The position numbers were made by a program, and so were the translations under genes. The notes under the pieces were generated by a model. That model was not told the origin of the DNA and did not search any database. It saw nothing but the letters and a program-made list of their open reading frames with translations. From Bdellovibrionales bacterium RBG_16_40_8 (lineage in GTDB: Bacteria; Bdellovibrionota; Bdellovibrionia; Bdellovibrionales; UBA1609): a stretch of DNA of 5,348 nt. Positions 1-5,348 of this stretch are shown here, in pieces. The first letter of the stretch is position 1; every line of letters starts with the position of its first letter. The DNA lies in the NCBI GenBank assembly GCA_001769925.1, contig MEPT01000047.1, positions 2,858 through 8,205 on the forward strand. The letters are read 5' to 3'.

Positions 1-262
1 AATCGAAAAAATTTGTGTGCCCCCGCCGCAAGGAGCGGAGCATTCGCCAGGTACGTTTAACCAACCCCATGAGCCCACACAGTTGACAAGAGCCGGGCAA
101 GCGGTTGTGTTACACGCTTGAGTATCATCAGTTTCAAACGGGCAGGGAGTGCCACCATTAACTTCTGGATCAGTAACTCTATATGTTTGCGTGCCGCCAC
201 CGCAAGGAAGTGAGCATGCGCCAGGTACGCCGCCCCATTCCCACCTGCCTACGCAAGCGAAG
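1..262 (-). repeat. Tandem TSP1-encoding repeat, about 174-bp period
   Basis: The DNA encoding the two TSP1-like modules is repeated with a period of 174 bp (58 codons). For example, the stretch at about 20-56 closely matches that at about 194-230, sharing CGCAAGGA and CGCCAGGTACG. At protein level the conserved positions are C205/C263, W209/W267, W211/W269, the VPG before C218/C276, and CGGGTQ at 222/280. The second unit is truncated by the window edge, so more copies may follow outside. The preserved nucleotide identity suggests recent duplication or ongoing homogenisation of the modules. Confidence 0.8.
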
Positions 263-867
263 GAATTTGACAACATAGCTTGATATATAGCTTCATATTT
301 TTCTAAATTTATCGGCAGAGCTAGCCCCCCGTTTTGGCAAGATGCTGAGGTCATGCTAGTACCCGAAATTTGATGACTTAAAAAAATCATAATTTGTGAG
401 TTACTAACCGGGGCCCATTCGATCATTGGCTTAATAGTGCAACCACTGTCGCCAAAAGTGTTACAAGTTGCACCGTCTTTTGTTAAGCCTTCGGTATCGC
501 TTGTTGAATTTACGATTGGCGTTGCTGTGCCTAACGATGAGCGATCGTATAAATCTAGCTTCATGCGACCATCACCAGAGTGTTCTGTGAAGCAATCTCC
601 GTTTTGCACACAAAGAAATAGCCTTGGATCTAGCCGAATACTTCGCTCAATGGCAGATTCATCTTGTAATTTATTTAATAATTGAGACGTGTTCGAACTA
701 CAAGTCGAAGATGTTTTTATCTGTTTATTGACTCGTAGAGTTTGTATCATCACGCTTGAAACGACGCCAAAAGCGATGCTAGTCACACCAAGAGCCATAA
801 TGAGTTCGATCAAACCAAACCCGTTACAATGCCTTAATCTGTAGCTATACAAAAAACCAACGCGCAT
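1..867 (-). CDS. Prepilin-like protein with C-terminal TSP1-like repeats, partial at left edge
   Basis: This reading frame is open from the ATG at 867-865 to the window edge, giving 289 codons with no stop. The N-terminus is a type IV prepilin signal: a 16-residue leader ending in Gly16, then FGLIE (Phe17 at +1, Glu21 at +5) and a hydrophobic helix to about residue 41. The middle holds a pilin-like core with C135...C143...W151, shared with the two genes across the divergent promoter region. From residue 205 come TSP1-like repeats. Repeat 1 spans about C205-P258 and contains WEW, CSLPCGGGTQ, GGTPCP and ACNTTACP. Repeat 2 starts at C263 and is cut by the edge after CGGGTQ. TSP1 modules are extracellular adhesion modules, so I infer a surface-exposed pilus or pseudopilus adhesin. 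The start lacks a clear Shine-Dalgarno. A TTG ten codons upstream (897-895) is an alternative, and an in-frame TAA lies just before it. The prepilin motif is certain to the eye; the adhesin role is inferred. Confidence 0.88.
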   Translation of the reverse strand, partial: MRVGFLYSYRLRHCNGFGLIELIMALGVTSIAFGVVSSVMIQTLRVNKQIKTSSTCSSNTSQLLNKLQDESAIERSIRLDPRLFLCVQNGDCFTEHSGDGRMKLDLYDRSSLGTATPIVNSTSDTEGLTKDGATCNTFGDSGCTIKPMIEWAPVSNSQIMIFLSHQISGTSMTSASCQNGGLALPINLEKYEAIYQAMLSNSFACVGRWEWGGVPGACSLPCGGGTQTYRVTDPEVNGGTPCPFETDDTQACNTTACPALVNCVGSWGWLNVPGECSAPCGGGTQIFSI

Positions 868-1079
868 ATAATATACGATACGAGGTTTCGTCTGCAATGT
901 AAAATTTTACGCATAATTTTATTAATTTCGTTTCACAATAAAACGTTAGCGTTTCAAAACAATACGTTCTCAATTTAAGAAATCTCATTTGTAGAATTTC
1001 GCTTTCAATTTGAATGTGGTGATTTCCTAGAAAATAAAGCCATTACAAATGCTACAATAAATGTTACAATAATGTTCAT
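868..1079. promoter_or_regulatory. Divergent intergenic region between pilin genes
   Basis: This 212-bp AT-rich gap separates the starts of two divergently transcribed pilin-like genes, so it must hold promoters for both. No -35/-10 pair is convincing. The best -10-like hexamers on the plus strand are TAGAAT (992-997) and TACAAT (1053-1058). Visible small symmetries are the perfect palindrome GTAAAATTTTAC (899-910), the interrupted repeat AAACG-TTAG-CGTTT (941-954), TTCAA-T-TTGAA (1004-1014), and a direct repeat CGTTTCA at 929-935 and 950-956, spaced 21 bp. In AT-rich DNA several of these could arise by chance. A shared regulator is possible but unproven. Neither flanking gene has a strong Shine-Dalgarno. 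Confidence 0.45.
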
Positions 1080-1088
1080 ATGATGAAC
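1074..1088 (+). repeat. Inverted repeat over the tandem start codons
   Basis: GTTCAT (1074-1079) and ATGAAC (1083-1088) are exact reverse complements separated by the first start codon, ATG 1080-1082. In mRNA the short hairpin would place an initiation codon in a 3-nt loop and the second ATG in the stem. Just upstream, ATGCTACAATAA (1049-1060) and ATGTTACAATA (1061-1071) form an imperfect tandem repeat. The repeat itself is seen directly; any role in translation is speculative, because six-base arms can arise by chance. Confidence 0.4.
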
Positions 1089-1634
1089 GCGAAAGGTATT
1101 ACACTTGTTGAGTCATTAATAGGTGTATCTATTGTTTTGATTTCAGTTACTGGCGCATCGTCGCTCTTTAGAGCCATTAGCGCTCAACAACGAACAAGTG
1201 ATGTGGCCGCAGTGTTAAGCACAATTCAGACAAATATTACGGCCGCTGTTCAAAATACAGACGCATGGAATAATATAGTTGCAGCAAATCCAACTATGGC
1301 TTGCTTACCGGGACCTTGTCCAAATTTTTTTGGCGGTACTGCTGTCCCACCCATGAAAATTTTCATTTACGATATAGCAACAAGCGCGTTTCAACCGTAT
1401 GACTCAAACAGTGCTACCAGTGGATTTGGTAAGAACGGTAAAATTTGTGATTCCTATAGTGCTGCAGGTAATGATGCATGCCCGATTAAGGCAGTGATAA
1501 ATTGGGGGGCTGCAGATAATGATGATCCAACTTTTACAGGAGGCATTGTGCGTGTGCGAGTTGTGTTTTCATACTCCCCGTCATCAGGAGTTAGATTAAA
1601 TACTAGTCGTTATAACTTTAACGTGTTGAGGTAA
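1080..1634 (+). CDS. Type IV prepilin-like protein (minor pilin)
   Basis: The 184-residue product begins with a short leader, Gly6, then ITLVE (Ile7 at +1, Glu11 at +5) and a hydrophobic helix to about residue 30. This is the substrate signature of prepilin peptidase, so the mature protein should be inserted in the inner membrane and assembled into a type IV pilus or type II secretion-like pseudopilus. The globular part has four cysteines (C75, C80, C123, C134). The motif C123-DSYSAAGNDA-C134-PIK...W142 recurs in the next gene and in the divergent TSP1 pilin. The C-terminus is strand-like (VRVRVVFSYSP). The size fits a PilV/GspI-J-type minor pilin, but the globular domain does not let me name a subtype. 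Two ATGs stand in tandem at 1080 and 1083, with no clear Shine-Dalgarno. It is followed after 2 bp by a second prepilin gene, so the two are surely cotranscribed. Confidence 0.9.
   Translation: MMNAKGITLVESLIGVSIVLISVTGASSLFRAISAQQRTSDVAAVLSTIQTNITAAVQNTDAWNNIVAANPTMACLPGPCPNFFGGTAVPPMKIFIYDIATSAFQPYDSNSATSGFGKNGKICDSYSAAGNDACPIKAVINWGAADNDDPTFTGGIVRVRVVFSYSPSSGVRLNTSRYNFNVLR
1628..1631 (+). promoter_or_regulatory. Shine-Dalgarno GAGG for the second pilin gene
   Basis: GAGG lies 5 nt before the ATG at 1637 and overlaps the last codons and stop of the upstream pilin gene. It supports the 1637 start and tight translational linkage of the two pilin genes. It is also the clearest ribosome binding site in this cluster; the first gene of each divergent unit has none as good. 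Confidence 0.65.
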
Positions 1635-1636
1635 TT

Positions 1637-2407
1637 ATGAAGCGTCTTAATAGTGAAAAAGGTAGTGCGGTATTATTTACGATGGTGATCGCGTCGGCTG
1701 TACTTTTTTTTATTGCCACCGGTGCCACGCGCAGCATCTCTTCATCAGTGAAACAGTCAACTAGAGTAAGCACAACTAATGCCGCGTTAACAGTAGCTCG
1801 TAACATTGGTGTATATTTAAATAATGATGCAACATGGGGAGCTGTCGGCGCGGATAATACGATTGCCGGTGAGTTTGATAGCAGGACTCCGCTCCCTCAT
1901 CCTCATGCAACACCTGACAAAATGAACTGCCTTAGCGGCGTGGTCACAACGACTCCAGTAGTATCTCATGATGTTTCACCTTCACCTAGCGTAACGCTCT
2001 CAACCCCGACTTGCGTGACGGCCGATTCGATAACATACGATCGTAAGATTATTAATCGATTGAACATTTATAGTACTGCTGGCAACCCAGTTTTTGATTT
2101 TAGTACCCCATCTGACGGTTTTGATCTTCAGGGTCTTCCTTGCGACTCATTTAGTGCGACTCTGGGCAATGATAATTGTCCGTTTCGGCCGAATATCTAT
2201 TGGGTGAAGCCAGATGCATGTAACGCTATAACCATGGATGAAGACGGCAACCCCATACCTTGCCGAATTGAAATTCGTATAGACATAGTCTACAACCCTG
2301 CCAGCGATAGTTTAAAATTTCCGATAAATTTATCATCAAAGAAAAGCGGCACCAACGCAGACGGCAGTGCTGGCGCCAGCTCTTTTATAGTTTCACGAGC
2401 TCCGTAA
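1637..2407 (+). CDS. PilX/GspK-like minor prepilin lacking Glu+5
   Basis: The 256-residue product starts with a short basic leader ending EKG9, followed by SAVLF and a hydrophobic stretch to about residue 29. The +5 position is Phe14, not Glu. Absence of Glu+5 is typical of the PilX and GspK class of minor pilins and pseudopilins, which sit at the filament tip and need no +1 salt bridge. The body repeats the core of the upstream gene: NNDATW (62-67) and MNCL (96-99), a Y145 strand, then C169-DSFSATLGNDN-C181-PFR...W189, and a C-terminal strand region around 211-220 (IEIRIDIVYN). Compared with the neighbour it has an inserted Pro/Ser/Thr-rich segment at about 80-128 and an extra cysteine pair, C195 and C209. 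It lies 2 bp after the first pilin gene, with GAGG as its ribosome binding site. A prepilin-like secreted protein is certain in outline; PilX/GspK is an analogy from the missing Glu. Confidence 0.85.
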   Translation: MKRLNSEKGSAVLFTMVIASAVLFFIATGATRSISSSVKQSTRVSTTNAALTVARNIGVYLNNDATWGAVGADNTIAGEFDSRTPLPHPHATPDKMNCLSGVVTTTPVVSHDVSPSPSVTLSTPTCVTADSITYDRKIINRLNIYSTAGNPVFDFSTPSDGFDLQGLPCDSFSATLGNDNCPFRPNIYWVKPDACNAITMDEDGNPIPCRIEIRIDIVYNPASDSLKFPINLSSKKSGTNADGSAGASSFIVSRAP

Positions 2408-2492
2408 GTTATATCTACCTGCGGTAAATGTACATTTTGTATGCTTGCTGATTATAGCTATCTTTTTTGTCTTGCAACTGATACGGTGGCCC
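2408..2492 (+). other. Short intergenic gap before the helicase gene
   Basis: These 85 bp separate the pilin pair from the helicase. No strong hairpin-plus-T-tract terminator is seen. The palindromes ATGTACAT (2428-2435) and ATAGCTAT (2454-2461) occur, the latter followed by CTTTTTTG, but neither leaves a proper stem-loop. No convincing promoter with a correctly spaced -35 and -10 was found. Whether the helicase has its own promoter here or is read through from the pilin genes cannot be settled by eye. Confidence 0.3.
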
Positions 2493-3614
2493 ATGCCATT
2501 AACTTTGACGTTCGAACAATTTAATCTGCCCGCGTCTTTATTAAACACCCTAAAAACTATGAGTTTTACAGTCCCGACGCCTATTCAAATAAAGGCGATT
2601 CCAGTTGGTCTAACAGGCAAAGATGTGATGGGCACAGCCCAAACCGGAACGGGTAAAACCGCAGCTTTTAGTATCCCGCTAATTGTAAGTCTTTTGCATA
2701 ATCCCCAGCAAAATGCACTAATTTTAGCGCCTACTCGTGAGCTCGCTATACAAATTCACAGTGTAATTCGTCAACTTACAGCAAACTCTTCTGAACTTGT
2801 CAGTTCGCTTTTGATCGGCGGCTTGTCGATGAAACAACAATTGCGCGAGCTTGCTAGGCGCCCGCGAATTCTTATAGCTACACCGGGCAGATTGGTTGAT
2901 CACCTAGGTCGTCAATCAAATCTATTAACACAAACTTCACTACTCGTTTTAGACGAAGCCGATCGTATGCTAGATATGGGTTTTATATCGCAACTAAATG
3001 CAATAAAAAGATTTCTCCCGAAAAAACGTCAAACATTTATGTTTTCAGCGACGTTTCCGAAAAGTATTAAACAACTTGCCAAAGAATATCTCTTTCAACC
3101 AGTAGAAGTCTCGGTTGGTGAAATTGCAAAACCAATACAGAAGGTTTCTCAGGCAATTATTCAAACGACACACAAAGAAAAAAATGACAGACTTGTAGAT
3201 GAGCTTAATGTACGTCAGGGGTCAGTGCTAATTTTTGCTAGAACTAAACATCGAACAAACAGATTAACGCGTTATCTTTTAGAATTCGGTTATAAAGCAG
3301 CAAAAATTCACGGGGACTGCTCGCAAGGTCAAAGAAGATCTGCGCTTGAAGGCTTTAGAGCAGGAAAGTTTCGCATTCTCGTCGCTACTGATATTGCCTC
3401 GCGTGGTCTCGATATTAACGATATTGGCCATGTAATTAATTATGATTTGCCACAAGCGCCCGAAGATTATGTACACCGCATAGGTCGAACAGCCCGTAAT
3501 GGTAAGAACGGCCAAGCATTATGTTTGCTCACCCCTGAAGATCGCAGGGCCTGGCAAGATATAGCGCGTTTTACGGGCCAAACATCTACTGGTTTTCAGC
3601 GCTTGCCAAATTAA
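2493..3614 (+). CDS. rhlE: DEAD-box ATP-dependent RNA helicase, RhlE-like
   Basis: This 373-residue protein is a complete two-domain DEAD-box core that unwinds short RNA duplexes with ATP, acting in the cytoplasm in ribosome assembly or RNA decay. Motifs in order: Q motif (F7 to Q32 in PTPIQ), motif I AQTGTGKT (49-56), Ia PTRELA (80-85), GG (109-110), Ib TPGRL (130-134), II DEAD (154-157), III SAT (185-187), IV LIFART (246-251), V ATDIASRGLDI (298-308) and VI HRIGRTAR (328-335). All catalytic residues are present. The protein stops about 38 residues after motif VI, so the basic C-terminal tail usual in RhlE relatives is absent. I chose ATG 2493 because it puts the Q-motif phenylalanine at residue 7, as usual. 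An in-frame TTG at 2445 would add a hydrophobic stretch unlike the family. The ribosome site is weak (GGTGG at 2486-2490). The helicase class is certain; RhlE over other DEAD-box subfamilies is likely but not proven. Confidence 0.93.
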   Translation: MPLTLTFEQFNLPASLLNTLKTMSFTVPTPIQIKAIPVGLTGKDVMGTAQTGTGKTAAFSIPLIVSLLHNPQQNALILAPTRELAIQIHSVIRQLTANSSELVSSLLIGGLSMKQQLRELARRPRILIATPGRLVDHLGRQSNLLTQTSLLVLDEADRMLDMGFISQLNAIKRFLPKKRQTFMFSATFPKSIKQLAKEYLFQPVEVSVGEIAKPIQKVSQAIIQTTHKEKNDRLVDELNVRQGSVLIFARTKHRTNRLTRYLLEFGYKAAKIHGDCSQGQRRSALEGFRAGKFRILVATDIASRGLDINDIGHVINYDLPQAPEDYVHRIGRTARNGKNGQALCLLTPEDRRAWQDIARFTGQTSTGFQRLPN

Positions 3615-4965
3615 AATAAGTTAATGTTACATCATAAAGAACTTCGGGCAGACTTGCTTCAAGTGGTTCTGCGGTTTTTTTCGCACCTTGCATTTTTTTT
3701 GCACAATTAAATTCACCTTTGTCTTTTAAATTTAAATGTAAAAGATCAAAAGATATTTTACCGGTTTTTGCATCGTATGTAATTTGTGCTGGCAAGTTTA
3801 TTTTGGTCATCATGTTAGGCAAAAGATCTTTAAGTAGTTCATACTCAGAATAAATGGCATTCATTTCTTTTAATATGGCAAAGCGCTCTTGTGCTGTTAC
3901 AGCTTTTTGCGAGCGAAATACCATGGCGCGACTTCTACAAGACAAGTTCAGCACTGTAAGCCCACTATAGAAATCATCTAATAAATTCTTTGGGTTTAGT
4001 AAAGTGTTTTTGCCAGTTGAGCCGTACACCGCATCTAAGTATGCTTGCAAGCCTATATTGCCAACCCCGAACGTTGCAACTATGCCGCTGTATTGGGCTA
4101 ACTGAATCATTGATTCTTTACCGCCAAGATTTAAGATTTTTTTATATATATTAAATTTAGAAAAGTTTGTTGCAATTTTAGTTACCTGTACCGGACTTTG
4201 AAAGTCTTTTATCGTGTAGCCCATTACGCTGCCACCAGATTTCTTAAAGTACTGTTCTAGAGTCATAGCACCTTTAGGCTCTGCTGCGGCATGAAGTATT
4301 TTGGGGGTGCGTGCATTTTTGCCTGCTCTTTTAGCAAGGGCATTACTGTTTATTTTAGTAGATATTCTTTCAAGAAGAGCGGCGATATGGCGCCTTGATG
4401 CAAACAAAGCCAGAGCGCCGACAGCAAGCCCTCCCCAGGTGACCCCATTGGTAAATTGATAAAGCTTATCTTTTTTCTTTTGAATTTCTCTAAGCTCAAA
4501 TTCAGAAAATTTATAATTTTCGATCTGTTTTAGTATAATACTAAGTGGCCCGCGCATTTCTGGATGAAATATGTAGTCACGAAAAAGACTGATAAGAGTT
4601 AAGTTCATTTCTTCAATTGAATTTTGCGCAAATAGATCTCGCACAAGAAATAAAGCTTCGTTTTGCATTGCAACTATTTCATCATGACGATCAAAGCGAA
4701 TTTGCGCGTTAGGCTCAACAAGCCCACGAGTTTTTTCTCTATTAACCTTATAAACCATATTCGCAAAAATATTTTCAAGCCCAGCTTCTTGTGCAGACTG
4801 TTCTAGCTCTTCTAGCGAGAGACCGTAGGCAAATTCTTTTTCTTGATAAATTTTTATAAAAGAGTCGATTCGGGTTTGCAGAATATCACCCGTGCTAGCA
4901 AAAGCCTGCAAGCCTATGCATAAAATAAGAATTAATGAAATCGCACGTTTGGCTAAATTACTCAT
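3586..4965 (-). CDS. Secreted or membrane protein of unknown function, 459 aa
   Basis: I do not recognise this family. The N-terminus is a typical Sec signal peptide: K6 and R7, a hydrophobic core at about 8-20, and a likely cleavage after AFA (21-23). Cys16 lies in the core but is not in a convincing lipobox. A long helical region with many charged residues follows (about 25-170), then a hydrophobic Gly/Ala-rich segment (174-189) that could cross a membrane, followed at once by RR. A second, weaker hydrophobic patch lies at about 292-310. The C-terminal third is mixed, with C343 and C421. This suggests an envelope protein anchored in the inner membrane or in the periplasm. The start ATG (4965-4963) overlaps the stop of the upstream gene as ATGA, with AAAAAGG 9 nt before it, so translation is probably coupled. 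Its 3' end overlaps the convergent helicase gene by 29 bp. The coding call is secure from length and signal peptide. Confidence 0.85.
   Translation of the reverse strand: MSNLAKRAISLILILCIGLQAFASTGDILQTRIDSFIKIYQEKEFAYGLSLEELEQSAQEAGLENIFANMVYKVNREKTRGLVEPNAQIRFDRHDEIVAMQNEALFLVRDLFAQNSIEEMNLTLISLFRDYIFHPEMRGPLSIILKQIENYKFSEFELREIQKKKDKLYQFTNGVTWGGLAVGALALFASRRHIAALLERISTKINSNALAKRAGKNARTPKILHAAAEPKGAMTLEQYFKKSGGSVMGYTIKDFQSPVQVTKIATNFSKFNIYKKILNLGGKESMIQLAQYSGIVATFGVGNIGLQAYLDAVYGSTGKNTLLNPKNLLDDFYSGLTVLNLSCRSRAMVFRSQKAVTAQERFAILKEMNAIYSEYELLKDLLPNMMTKINLPAQITYDAKTGKISFDLLHLNLKDKGEFNCAKKMQGAKKTAEPLEASLPEVLYDVTLTYFNLASAENQ
3648..3681 (+). terminator. Candidate rho-independent terminator of the helicase gene
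   Basis: On the plus strand GCAGA (3648-3652) pairs with TCTGC (3668-3672), and CTTG (3653-3656) with CAAG (3660-3663), around a CTT loop. A four-base bulge (TGGT) lies on the right arm. Two G residues and seven T residues (3675-3681) follow. It starts 34 bp after the helicase stop and lies inside the 3' end of the convergent minus-strand gene. The stem is interrupted and only moderately GC-rich, so the call is tentative. The same bases encode residues of the minus-strand protein, so the T-run may simply reflect lysine codons there. Confidence 0.4.
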
Positions 4966-5333
4966 AAAAGGTAGCCTTTTTGCCTTAATAATCGATTATA
5001 TTCTTCAAGAAAGCGCTGCACCTGTTGAGCGCTACCGCCATCACCAAACAAAACTTTTGCATGAATATTTACTAAAGCGCTTTGCCCGCGAATTTGCTGC
5101 ATGTGCCCACCTAGCCTGATAACAATATTTTCGTAAGCCTCTTGCGCTCTTACGCGCTTAGCAAGTCGTACTTGTGGGTCGATGCTAATTTCATGTAACT
5201 TTTCTTTAAGAACTGTAATGTCGAATGAATTTGGAGATCTAAGCGCACGAATATCATAAGAAAGACGATTTTTTTCACGTAAAATCTTTCGCTCTAATTT
5301 GGCTTCATAGACGCGCAGTTCAGAATACGACAT
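4962..5333 (-). CDS. Small charged protein of unknown function, start uncertain
   Basis: The visible protein is 123 residues from ATG 5333-5331. It has no cysteine, no signal peptide and no membrane segment. Residues 1-32 are rich in Arg, Lys and Glu with helix-forming spacing, and a second charged helix covers about 40-82. A short segment VNIHAKVLFGDGG (88-100) precedes a C-terminal helix ending RQKGYLL. No known family is recognised. The reading frame stays open upstream of this ATG to the right window edge (five more codons), and no Shine-Dalgarno is seen before it. The true start may therefore lie outside the window and the gene may be 5'-truncated here. The stop TGA (4964-4962) overlaps the ATG of the next gene as ATGA, a sign of an operon with translational coupling to the 459-residue secreted protein. 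The two may act together, but no shared motif tells how. Confidence 0.75.
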   Translation of the reverse strand: MSYSELRVYEAKLERKILREKNRLSYDIRALRSPNSFDITVLKEKLHEISIDPQVRLAKRVRAQEAYENIVIRLGGHMQQIRGQSALVNIHAKVLFGDGGSAQQVQRFLEEYNRLLRQKGYLL

Positions 5334-5348
5334 TTGTTGAATTTTAGC

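Noticed and set aside
437..685. 82-residue open frame on the plus strand
   Set aside because: It lies wholly antisense to the prepilin-TSP1 gene, whose minus-strand frame shows a prepilin motif and repeats. The composition is not protein-like and there is no ribosome site.
1618..1806. 62-residue open frame on the minus strand
   Set aside because: It is antisense to the start of the second pilin gene, whose prepilin signal and GAGG site are clear.
2366..2386. Palindrome GCTGGCGCCAGC followed by TCTTTT, as a terminator
   Set aside because: It lies inside the second pilin gene, before its stop at 2407. The stem has only four pairs around a GCGC loop before a mismatch, and the T-run is short and interrupted.
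2445..2492. Upstream TTG start giving the helicase a hydrophobic N-terminal segment (membrane anchor)
   Set aside because: DEAD-box proteins start close to the Q motif, and ATG 2493 does this. The TTG has no Shine-Dalgarno, and the hydrophobic stretch is read from intergenic DNA.
2441..2527. Small ORF of 28 codons overlapping the helicase start in another frame, as a possible leader peptide
   Set aside because: There is no ribosome site and no attenuator-like hairpin pair, and short frames of this length are expected by chance.
3279..3515. 78-residue open frame on the minus strand
   Set aside because: It is antisense to the helicase segment encoding motifs V and VI, which is strongly conserved on the plus strand.
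3586..4965. Lipoprotein reading of the 459-residue protein, based on Cys16
   Set aside because: The residues before Cys16 (ILIL) do not form a lipobox with a small residue at -1. The AFA site at 21-23 fits signal peptidase I better.
4892..5119. 75-residue open frame on the plus strand
   Set aside because: It is antisense to the signal-peptide region of the 459-residue protein and the end of the small upstream gene. No supporting ribosome site or domain.

Overview
The window comes from an AT-rich Gram-negative-type bacterium. It carries type IV prepilin-like proteins, a DEAD-box RNA helicase and a protein with a Sec-type signal peptide. Taxonomy cannot be fixed from this sequence. The Cys-rich pilin-like cluster and the weak Shine-Dalgarno signals would fit a Bdellovibrionota-like or other 'delta-type' lineage, but that is a low-confidence inference. 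No rRNA, tRNA, CRISPR array, insertion sequence or attachment site is visible.

Left part (1-2407): a pilin locus with divergent transcription. On the minus strand, an open gene runs from an ATG at 867 off the left edge (289 codons visible). It has a prepilin N-terminus (G16|F17, Glu at +5) and a pilin-like core. It then carries one complete and one edge-truncated thrombospondin type 1 (TSP1)-like repeat, about 58 residues apart. On the plus strand, across a 212-bp AT-rich intergenic region, lie two short genes (1080-1634 and 1637-2407) that are 2 bp apart. The first encodes a classic prepilin with Glu at +5. The second encodes a PilX/GspK-like prepilin without Glu+5. All three proteins share a core pattern in which two cysteines flank a small Gly/Asp segment and a Trp follows (C-[DN]-[ST]-[FY]...G..C-[PT]-[IF]-[KR]..I.W). 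They therefore look like one paralogous family, plausibly the minor-pilin tip of a type IV pilus or pseudopilus, with the TSP1 protein as the adhesive member.

Middle (2493-3614): a single gene for a compact DEAD-box RNA helicase of the RhlE type. All conserved motifs are intact and there is almost no C-terminal tail. It converges with, and overlaps by 29 bp, the next gene. A candidate rho-independent terminator for it lies inside that convergent gene.

Right part (3586-5348): a two-gene minus-strand operon of unrecognised function. A charged, cysteine-free protein of 123 or more residues (its start may lie beyond the right edge) overlaps by ATGA with a 459-residue protein that has a signal peptide and a probable internal membrane segment.

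The main item of interest is the pilin trio, especially the pilin-TSP1 fusion, which could be an adhesive pilus tip. The right-hand operon is the main uncharacterised gene pair.
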